In this document: piece by piece, positions 52,945 to 64,000 of the stretch
Numbering within the stretch: the first letter of the stretch is position 1
How the letters are laid out: every line of letters begins with the position of its first letter
Source: Chamaelirium japonicum
Taxonomy: Eukaryota > Streptophyta > Magnoliopsida > Liliales > Melanthiaceae
Reading direction: 5' to 3'
Assembly: GCA_947650365.1 (NCBI GenBank)
Contig: CANTAL010000130.1
Coordinates: 434,001-498,000 of the forward strand
Length of the DNA stretch: 64,000 bases
The notes under the pieces: model-generated
The model's database searches: none
The model's input: only the letters and a program-made list of their open reading frames with translations
Told to the model about the DNA's origin: nothing
Made by a program: the position numbers and the translations under genes

Positions 52945-53720
52945 TCCATTCTATTTCATTCATACGATCTATTCTTACTCATTCGTATGATCCATTCTAA
53001 TTCATTCGCACGAATGTATCCATAATGGATCATACGAATGAGTAAGAATGAATCGTACGAATGAAATAGAATGGATTGTGCGAATGAATTAGAATGGACC
53101 GTACGAATGAATTAGACGTACGAATGAATTAGACTGGATGCATTCGTGCGAATAAATTAGAATGGATCATACGAATGAGTAAGAATGGATCGTCATTCTA
53201 ATTCATTCGCGCAATCTATTCTAATTCATTCGTACGATCCATTCTAATTCATTCGCGCAATCTATTCTAATTCATTCGTACGATCCATTCTAATTCATTC
53301 GCGCAATCTATTCTAATTCATTCGTACGATCCATTCTAATTCATTCGTACGATCCATTCTAATTCATTCATACAATCCATTCTAATTTATTCGCACGAAT
53401 GTATCCATTCTAATTCATTCGTACGATCCATTCTAATTCATTCGCACAATCTATTCTAATTCATTCATACGATCCATTCTAATTCATTCATACGAATGTA
53501 TCCATTCTAATTCATTCATACGATCCATTCTACTTCATTCGTACTATCCGTTCTAATTCACTCATACGATCCATTCTAATTCATTCATACGATCCATTCT
53601 AATTCATTTGCACGAATATATCCATTCTAATTCATTCGTACGATCTTGAATTAGAATGGATCGTACGAATGAATTAGAATGGATACCTTTGTGTATATGA
53701 ATTAGAATGGATCGTACGAA
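52945..53720. repeat. Higher-order satellite segment, copy 3 of 3
   Basis: Switches lie near 53024, 53195 and 53647. It differs from copies 1 and 2 by extra CGCGCAATCTATTC monomers near 53208-53310, a local amplification, and by GATCTTGAATTAG in place of GATCCTGAATTAG. Confidence 0.83.
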
Positions 53721-56700
53721 TGAATTAGAATGGATCGTACGAATGAATTAGAATGGATATATTCGTGCAAATGAATTAGAATGGATCGTACGAATTAATT
53801 AGAATGGATCATACGAATTAATTAGAATGGATCATACGAATGAATTAGAATGGATCGTACGATATACATTGTAATTCATTCGTACGATCCATTCTAATTC
53901 ATTCGTACGATCCATTCTAATTCATTCGTAAGATCCATTCTAATTCATTCGTACGATCCATTCTAATTCATTCGTACGATCCATTCTAATTCATTCGCAC
54001 GAATGTATCCATTCTAATTAATTCGTACGATCCATTCTAATTCATTCGTATGATCTATTCTTATTCATTCGCACGATCCAGTCTAATTGATTCGCACGAT
54101 CCATTCTAATTCATTCGCACGAATGTATCCATTCTAATTCATTCGTACGATCCATTCTAATTCATTAATATGATCCATTCTAATTCATTCGTACGATCCA
54201 TTCTAATTCATATGCACAAAGGTATCCATTCTAATTCATTCGCACGAAAGAATTAGAATGGATTGTATGAAAGAATAGATCGTATGAATGAATTAGAATG
54301 GATCGTACGGAATGAATTAGAATGGATTGTATGAATGAATTAGAATGGATCGTACGAATGAGTAAGAATGGATCGTACGAATGAATTAGAATGGATCATA
54401 CGAAGGAATTAGAATGGATCGTACGAATTAATTTGAATGGATCGTACGAAGGAATTAGAATGGATCGTACGAAGGAATTAGAATGGATCGTACGAATGAA
54501 TTAGAATGGATATATTCGTGCAAATGAATTAGAATGGATCGTATGAATGAATTAGAATGGATCGTATGAGTGAATTAGAACGGATAGTACGAATGAAGTA
54601 GAATGGATCGTATGAATGAATTAGAATGGATACATTCGTGCGAATGAATTAGAATGGATCGTATGAATGAATTAGAATGGATCGTACGAATAAATTAGAA
54701 TGGATCGTGCGAATGAATTAGAATGGATCGTACGAATGAATTAGAATGGATCGTACGAATGAACTAGAATGGATACATTCGTGCGAATGAATTAGAACGG
54801 ATCGTACGAATGAATTAGAATGGATCGTACGAATGAATTAGAATGGATCTTACGAATGAATTAGAATGGATCGTACGAATGAATTAGATTGGATCGTACG
54901 AATGAATTAGAATGGATCGGAATAATGAATTAGAATGGATCGTACGAATGAATTAGAATGGATCAAATGAATGAATTAGAATGGATCGTACGAATAAATT
55001 AGAATGGATACATTCGTCCGAATGAATTAGAATGGATCGTACGAATGAATTAGAATGGATCGTACGAATGAATTAGAATGGATCGAACGAATGAATTAGA
55101 ATGGATACATTCGTACGAATGAATTAGAATGGATCGTACGAATGAATTAGAATGGATCGTACGGAATGAATTAGAATGGATATATTTGAACGAATAAATT
55201 AGAATGGATCATACGAATGAATTAGAATGGATCGTACGAATGAATTAGAATGGATAGTGCGAATGAATTAGAATCGATCGTACAAATGAATTAGAATGGA
55301 TCGTACGAATGAATTAGAATGGATCATACGAATGAGTAAGAATGGATCGTACGAATGAATTAGAATGGATCGTACGAATGAGTTAGAATGGATCGTACGA
55401 ATAAATTAGAATGGATACATTCGTCCGAATGAATTAGAATGGATCATACGAATGAGTAAGAATGGATCGTACGAATGAAATAGAATAGATTGTACGAATG
55501 AATTAGAATTGATCCTACGAATGAATTAGAATGGATCGTGTGAAAGAATTAGAATGGATTGTATGAATGAATTAGAATGGATCGTATGAATGAATTAGAA
55601 TGGATCGTACGAATGGATTAGAATGGATCGTACGAATGAATTAGAATGGATACATTCGTGCGAATGAATTAGAAAGGATCATACGGATGAATTAGAATGG
55701 ATCGTACGAATGAATTAGAATGGATCTTACGAATGAATTAGAATGGATCGTACGAATGAATTAGAATGGATCGTACGAATGAATTAGAATAGATCGTACG
55801 AATGAATTAGAATGGATCGTACGAAGGAATTAGAATGGATCGTACGAATGAATTAGATTGGATCGTATGAATGAATTAGAATGGATACATTCGTGCGAAT
55901 GAATTAGAATGGATTGTACGAATTAATTAGAATGGATCGTACGAATGAATTAGAATGGATCGTGTGAAAGAATTAGAATGGATTGTATGAATGAATTAGA
56001 ATGGATCATATGAATGAACTAGAATGGATACATTCGTGCGAATGAATTAGAATGGATCGTACGAATGAATTAGAATGGATCGTACGAATGAATTAGAATG
56101 GATCGTACAAATGAATTAGAATGGATCGTATGAATGAATTAGAATGGTTACATTCATGCGAATGAATTAGAATGGATCGTATGAATGGATTAGAATGGAT
56201 CGTACGAATAGATTAGAATGGATACATTCGAGCGAATGAATTAGAATGGATCGTACGAATGAATTAGAATGGATCGTACGAATGTATTAGAATGGATCCT
56301 ACGAATGGATTAGAATGGATACCTTTGTGCATATGAATTAGAATGGATCGTACGAATGAATTAGAATGGATCATATGAATGAATTAGAATGGATCATGTG
56401 AAAGAATTAGAATGGATTGTATGAATGAATTAGAATAGATCGTATGAATGAATTAGAATGGATCGTACGATGAATTAGAATGGATCGTACGATGAATTAG
56501 AATGGATCGTACGAATGAATTAGAATGGATCGTACGAATGAATTAGAATGGATACATTCGTGCGAATGAATTAGAATGGATACATTCGTGCGAAAGAATT
56601 AGAATAGATCGTATGAATGAATTAGAATGGATCCTATGAATGAATTAGAATGGATCGTACGAATGAATTAGAATAGATCGTATGAATGAATTAGAATGGA

Positions 56701-59700
56701 TCGTACAAATGGATCGTACGAATGGATTAGAATGGATCGTACGAATGGATTAGAATGGATACATTCGAGCGAATGAATTAGAATGGATCGTACGAATGAA
56801 TTAGAATGGATCGTACGAATAAATTAGAATGGATACATTCGTCCGAATGAATTAGAATGGATCATACGAATGAGTAAGAATGGATCGTACGAATGAAATA
56901 GAATAGATTGTACGAATGAATTAGAATGGATCCTACGAATGAATTAGAATGGATCGTGTGAAAGAATTAGAATGGATTGTATGAATGAATTAGAATGGAT
57001 CGTATGAATGAATTAGAATGGATCGTGCGAATGAATTCGAATGGATCGTATGAATTCATTCTAATTCATTCTTACAATCCATTCTAATTCTTTCACACGG
57101 TCCATTCTAATTCATTCGTACGTTCCATTCTAATTCATTAGCACGATCCATGCTAATTCATTCGTTCGATCAATTCTAATTCATTAGCACGATCCATTCT
57201 AATTCATTCGTACGATCCATTCTAATTCATTCGCACGATCCATTCTAAGTCATTCATTGGATCCATTCTAATTCATTTATACGATCTATTCTAATTGTTT
57301 CGCATGAATGTATCCATTCTAATTCATTCGCACGAATGTATCCTTTCTAATTCATTCGTACGATCCATTCTAATTCATTCATACGATCCATTCTAATTCA
57401 TTCGTACGATCCATTCTAATTCATTCGTACGATCCATTCTAATTCATTCATACGATCTATTCTAATTCATTCATACAATCCATTCTAATTCTTTCACACG
57501 ATCCATTCTAATTCATTCGTACGATCCATTCTAATTCATTCGCACAATCCATTCTATTTCATTCGTACGATCCATTCTTACTCATTGGTATGATCCATTC
57601 TAATTCATTCGCACGAATGTATCCATTCTAATTCATTCGTACGAATCCATTCTAATTCATTCGTACAATCCATTCTATTTCATTCGTACGATCCATTCTT
57701 ACTCATTCGAATGATCCATTCTAATTCATTCGCACGAATGTATCCATTCTAAATCATTCGTACGATCCATTCTAATTCATTCGTACGATCCATTCTAAAT
57801 CATTCATACAATCCATTCTATTTCATTCGTACGATCAATTCTAATTCATTAGCACGATCCATTCTAATTCATTCGTACGATCCATTCAAATTCATTCGCA
57901 CGATCCATTCTAATTCATTCGTACAATCCATTCTATTTCATTCGTACGATCCATTCTTACTCATTCGTATGATCCATTCTAATTCATTCGCACGAATGTA
58001 TCCATTCTAATCCATTCGTACGATCCATTCTAATCCATTCGTACGATCCATTCTAATTCATTCGCATGAATGTAACCATTCTAATTCATTCATTTGATCC
58101 ATTCTAATTCATTCGTACGATCCATTCTAATTCATTCGTCCGATCCATTCTAATTCATTCGCACGAATGTATCCATTCTAAACCATTCATACGATCCATT
58201 CTAATTTATTCATACGATCCATTCTAATTCATTCGTAAGATCCATTCTAATTCATTCGTACGATCCATTCTAATTCATTCGTACGATCCATTCTAATTCA
58301 TTGGCACGAATGTATCCATTCTAGTTCATTCGTACGATCCATTCTAATTCATTCGTACGATCCATTCTAATTCATTCGCACGATCCATTCTAATTCATTC
58401 GTACGATCCATTCTAATTCATTCGTACGAATGAATTAGAATGGATACATTCGTGCGAATGAATTAGAATGGATCGTACCAATGAGTAAGAATGGATCGTA
58501 CGAATGAAATAGAATGGATTGTGCGAATGAATTAGAATGGATCGTATGAATGAATTAGAATGGATCGTGTGAAATAATTAGAAAGGATTGTATGAATGAA
58601 TTAGAATAGATTGTACGAATGAATTAAAATGGATCGTATGAGTGAATTAGAATGGATACGAAGGAATTAGAATGGATCGTACGAAGGAATTAGAATGGAT
58701 CATACGAATGAAATAGAATAGATCGTACGAAGGAATTAGAATGGATCGTACGAAGGAATAAGAATGGATCGTACGAAGGAATTAGAATGGATCATACAAA
58801 TGAATTAGAATGGATATATTCGTGCAAATGAATTAGAATGGATCATATGAATGAATTAGAATGGATCATTCGTATGATCCATTCTAACTCATTTGGTGGA
58901 TCCATTCTAATTCATTCGTACGATCCATTCTAATTCATTCCCATGATCCATTCTAATTTATTCGTACGATCCATTCTAATTCATTCGTACGATCTATTCT
59001 AATTCATTCGCACGAATGTAACCATTCTAATTCATTCATACGATCCATTCTAATTCATTCGTACGATCCATTCTAATTCACTCATACGATCCATTCTAAT
59101 ACATTCATACGATCCATTCTAATTCATTTGCACGAATATATCTATTCTAATTCATTCGTACGATCCATTCTAATTCATTCGTACGATCCATTCTAATTCA
59201 TTCGTACGATCCTTTCTAATTCATTAGTACGATCCATTCTAATTCCTTCGTACGAATGAATTAGAATGGATACATTTGTGCGAATGAATTAGAATGGATC
59301 GTACGAATGAATTAGAATGGATCGTATGAATGAATTAGAATGGATCGTACGAATGAATTAGAATGGATCATACGAAGGAATTAGAATGGATCGTACGAAT
59401 GAATTAGAATGGATCGTACGAATAAATTATAATGGATACATTCGTCCAAATGAATTAGAATGGATCATACGAATGAGTAAGAATGGATCGTACGAATGAA
59501 ATAGAATAGATTGTACGAATGAATTAGAATGGATCCTACGAATGAATTAGAATGGATCGTGTGAAAGAATTAGAATGGATTGTATGAATGAATTAGAATG
59601 AATTCGTACGATCCATTCGAATTCATTCGCACGATCCATTCTTATTCATTCATACGATCCATTCTAATTCATTCATACAATCCATTCTAATTCTTTCACA

Positions 59701-62700
59701 CGATCCATTCTAATTCATTCGTCTAATTCATTCTAATTCATTCGTACAATCTATTCTAATACATTCGTACGATCCATTCTAATTTATTCGTACGATCCAT
59801 TCTAATTCATTCGTACGATCCATTCTAATTCATTCGTACGATCCATTCTAATTCATTCGTCCGATCCATTCTAATTCATTCGCACGAATGTATCCACTCT
59901 AATTCATTCGTACGATCCATTCTAATTCATTCGTACGATCCATTTTAATTCTTTCGTAAGATCTATTCTAATTCATTCGTACGATCCATTCTAATTCATT
60001 CGTACGATCCATTCTAATTCATTCACACGAATGTATCCATTCTAGTTCATTCGTACGATCCATTCTAATTCATTCGTACGATCCATTCTAATTCCTTCGT
60101 ACGATCCATTCTAATTCATTCGTACGATCCATTCTAATTCATTCGTGCGATCCATTCTAATTCATTCGTACGATCCATTCTAATTCCTTCGTACGATCCA
60201 TTCTAATTCATTCGTACGATCCATTCTAATTCCTTCGTATCCATTCTAATTCACTCATACGATCCATTCTAATTCATTCTTATGATCCATTCTAATTCAT
60301 TCATACAATCCATTCTAATTCATTCGCACGAATGTATCCATTCTAAATCATTCGTACGATCCATTCTAATTCATTCGTACGATCCATTCGAAATCATTCG
60401 TACAATCCATTCTATTTCATTCGTACGATCCATTCTTACTCATTCGTATGATCCATTCTAATTCATTCGGATGAATGTATCCATTCTAATTTATTCGTAC
60501 GATCCATTCTAATACATTCATACGATCTATTCTAATTCATTCGTATGATCCATTCTAATTAATTCGTATGATCCATTCTAATTCATTCGTACGATCCATT
60601 CTAATTCATTCATACAATCCATTCTAATTCATTCGCACGAATGTATCCATTCTAATTAATTCCTACGATCCATTCTAATTCATTCATACAATCCATTCTA
60701 ATTCATTCTGTACGATCCATTCTAATTCATTCGCTCGAATGTATCCATTCTAAATCATTCGTACGATCCATTCTAATTCATACGATTCATTCTTACGATC
60801 CATTCTATTTCATTCGTACGATCCATTCTTACTCATTGGTACGATCCATTATAATTCATTCGCACGAATGTATCTATTCTAATTCATTCGTACGAATCCA
60901 TTCTAATTCATTCGTACGATCCATTCTAATTCATTCGCACGATCCATTCTAATTCATTCGTACGATCCATTCTAATTCATTCGCACGAATGTATCCATTC
61001 TAATTCATTCGTACGATCCATTCTAATTCATTCGTACGATCCATTCTAATTCATTCGCACGAATGTATCCATTCTAGTTCATTCGTACGATCCATTCTAA
61101 TTCATTCGTACGATCCATTCTAATTCATTCGCACGATCCATTCTAATTCATTAGCACGATCCATGCTAATTCATTCATACAATCTATTCTAATTCATTCA
61201 TACAATCCATTATAATTCTTTCACACAATCCATTCTAATTCATTCGTACGATCCATTCTAATTCTTTCGCACAATCCATTCTAATTCATTCGCACGAATG
61301 TATCCATTCTAAATCATTCGTACAATCCATTCTATTTCATTCGTACGATCCATTCTTACTCATTGTACGAATGAATTAGAATGGATCCTACGAATGAATT
61401 AGAATGGATCGTACGAATGAATTAGAATGGATACATTCGTGCGAAAGAATTAGAATAGATCATATGAATGAATTAGAATGGATCCTATGAATGAATTAGA
61501 ATGGATCGTGCCAATGAATTAGAATGGATCGTACGAATGAATTAGAATGGATCGTGCTAATGAATTAGAATTGATCGAATGAATGAATTAGCATGGATCG
61601 TGCTAATGAACTAGAATGGAACGTACGAATGAATTAGAATGGATCGTGTGAAAGAATTAGAATGGATTGTATGAATGAATTAGAATGAATTCGTACTATC
61701 CATTCGAATTCATTCGCACGATCCATTCTAATTCATACGAATATATTCGTGCAAATGAATTAGAATGGATCGTATGAATGTATTAGAATGGATCCTATGA
61801 GTGAATTAGAATGGATCCTATGAATGAATTAGAATGGATCGTGCGAATGAATTAGAATGGATCGTACGAATGAATTAGAATGGATCGTGCTAATGAATTA
61901 GAATGGAATAGAATAGATTGTACGAATGAATTAGAATGGATTCGTACGAATGAATTAGAATGGATACATTCGTGCGAATGAATTAGAATGGATCGTGCGA
62001 ATGAATTAGAATGGATCGTATAAATGAATTAGAATGGATACATTCGTGCGAATGAATTAGAATGGATCGTATGAATGAATTAGAATAGATTGTGCGAATG
62101 AATTAGAATGGATCGTACGAATGAATTAGAATGGATACATTCGTGCGAATAAATTAGAATGGATTGTATGAATGAATTAGAATGGATCGTACGAATGAAT
62201 TAGAATGGATCGTACGAATGAATTAGAATAGATTGCGCGAATGAGTTAGAATGGATCATGCGAATGAAATAGAATGGATACAAATGAATTAGAATGGATC
62301 ATACGAATGAATTAGAATAACGATCCATTCTTACTCATTCGTATAATCCATTCTAATTTATTCGCACGAATGTATCCATTCTAATTCATTCGTACGTCTA
62401 ATTCATTCGTACGGTCCATTCTAATTCATTCGCACAATCCATTCTATTTCATTCGTACGATCCATTCTTACTCATTCGTATGATCCATTATGGATACATT
62501 CGTGCGAATGAATTAGAATGGATCATACGAATGAGTAAGAATGGATCGTACGAATGAAATAGAATGGATTGTACGAATGAATTAGAATAGATCGTACGAA
62601 TGAATTAGAATGGATCGTACAAATGAATTAGAATGGATCGTACGAAAGAATTAGAATGGATACATTCGTGCGAATGAATTAGAATGGATACATTCGTGCG

Positions 62701-64000
62701 AAAGAATTAGAATAGATCGTATGAATGAATTAGAATGGATCCTATGAATGAATCAGAATGGATCGGATGAATGAATTAGAATGGATCGTACGAATGAATT
62801 TGAATGGATACATTCGTGCGAATGGATTAGAATGGATACATTCGTGCCAAAGAATTAGAATAGATCGTATGAATGAATTAGAATGGATCCTATGAATGAA
62901 TTAGAATGGATCGTGCGAATGAATTAGAATGGATCGTGCTAATGAATTAGAATTGATCGAACGAATGAATTAGCATGGATCGTGCTAATGAATTAGAATG
63001 GAACATACGAATGAATTAGAATAGATCGTGTGAAAGAATTAGAATGGATCGTACGAAGGAATTAGAATGGATCGTACGAATGAATTATAATGGATCGTAC
63101 GAATGAATTAGAATAGAAGGATTGTACGAATGAATTAGAATGGATATATTCGTGCTAATGAATTAGAATGGATCGTACGAATGAATTAGAATGGATTCGT
63201 ATGAATGAATTAGAATGGATACATTCGTGCGAATGAATTAGAATGGATCATACGAATGAGTAAGAATGGATCGTACGAATGAAATAGAATAGATTGTACG
63301 AATGAATTAGAATGGATCCTACGAATGAATTAGAATGGATCGTGTGAAAGAATTAGAATGGATTGTATGAATGAATTAGAATGGATCGTACGAATGAATT
63401 AGAATGGATCATACGAATAAATTAGAATGGATACATTCGTGCGAATGAATTAGAATTGATCGTACGAATGAATTAGAATGGATCGTGCGAATGAATTAGA
63501 ATGGATCGTACAAATGAATTAGAAAGGATCGTACGAATGAACTAGAATGGATACATTCGTGCGAATGAATTAGAATGGATCGTACGAATGAATTAGTATG
63601 GATCGTACGAATGAATTAGAATGGATCGTACGAATGAATTAGAATGGATCGTACGAATGAATTAGAATGGATACATTCGTGCGAATGAATTAGAATGGAT
63701 CGGACGAATGAATTAGAATGGATCGTACGAATGAATTAGAATGGATCGTACGAATAAATTAGAATGGTTACATTCGTCCGAATGAATTAGAATGGATCAT
63801 ACGAATGAGTAAGAATGGATCGTACGAATGAATTAGAATGGATCGTACGAATGAACTAGAATGGATACATTCGTGCGAATGAATTAGAATGGATCGGACG
63901 AATGAATTAGAATGGATCGCACGAATGAATTAGAATGGATCGTACGAATGAATTAGAATGGATCGTATGAATGAATTAGAATGGATACATTCGTGTGAAT

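Larger units (their letters stand above)
30838..64000. repeat. Right satellite array, same 23/28-bp family
   Basis: This is the same satellite as on the left, resuming in F orientation right after the retroelement and running off the window end. Large approximate blocks are: F 30838-32003, R 32003-32795, F 32795-33352, R 33352-36048, F 36048-36474, R 36474-37652, F 37652-38672, R 38672-38995, F 38995-39540, R 39540-41494, R 41562-42720, F 43318-45503 (with a brief R near 45240), R 45503-46018, R 46122-46960, F 46960-49740, R 49740-50972, R 51808-53024, F 54246-57052, R 57052-58428, F 58428-58865, R 58866-59250, F 59252-59606, R 59606-61364, F 61364-61692, F 61738-62318 and F 62490-64000. Short blocks lie between. 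No gene is visible in the 33 kb. Both arrays together hold very roughly 2,000 monomers, estimated from length divided by period. Confidence 0.97.

Noticed and set aside
1-64000. Telomeric or centromeric identity of the satellite
   Set aside because: The unit does not match the plant telomere repeat TTTAGGG, and a 23-bp period is unlike the usual 150-180-bp centromeric satellites. Location cannot be told from sequence alone.

Overview
The window is plant nuclear heterochromatin. About 51 kb of the 64 kb is one short-period satellite (23-bp monomer with a 28-bp variant; core GAATTAGAATGGATCGTACG). One nearly full-length Ty3/gypsy LTR retrotransposon (17903-30837) interrupts it. I see no host gene, rRNA or tRNA. 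The plant assignment rests on the retroelement: its Gag Cys-His motif, its integrase without a chromodomain, its second RNase H and its antisense extra ORF are features of the angiosperm Tat lineage. I cannot name the species.

Layout. 1-17902 is the left satellite array and 30838-64000 the right one. Both are mosaics of head-to-tail blocks that repeatedly switch strand, with roughly 15 blocks on the left and about 40 on the right. The same switch junctions recur many times, in both orientations, and kilobase blocks are duplicated at distance, so the array has grown by copying and inverting large segments.

The retroelement has 835/834-bp LTRs (TG...CA, with the 5' copy ending TA), a 5-bp target duplication ACATT, a primer-binding site just inside the 5' LTR and a polypurine tract just before the 3' LTR. 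Its sense strand reads gag - protease - reverse transcriptase - RNase H (Ty3-type) - RNase H (archaeal-type) - integrase (18890-24731). This reading is broken by nine in-frame stops and one frameshift. A tandem-repeat spacer follows. Then comes a convergent antisense gene (28110 to 25412) with two canonical GT-AG introns, resembling the 'putative gypsy type transposon' (Transposase_28) family. Between that gene and the polypurine tract lie two related tandem-repeat families (119 bp and 159 bp) built of hairpins and GACCGATCGGTC palindromes.

The main points of interest are these. (1) The antisense reading frame is preserved and spliceable, while gag-pol is full of stops. (2) The LTRs are about 99% identical although gag-pol is dead, which suggests mobilisation in trans or LTR conversion. 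(3) A hairpin is conserved between the two 3' repeat families although the paired bases changed on both sides. (4) Satellite inversion junctions have been copied in both orientations.
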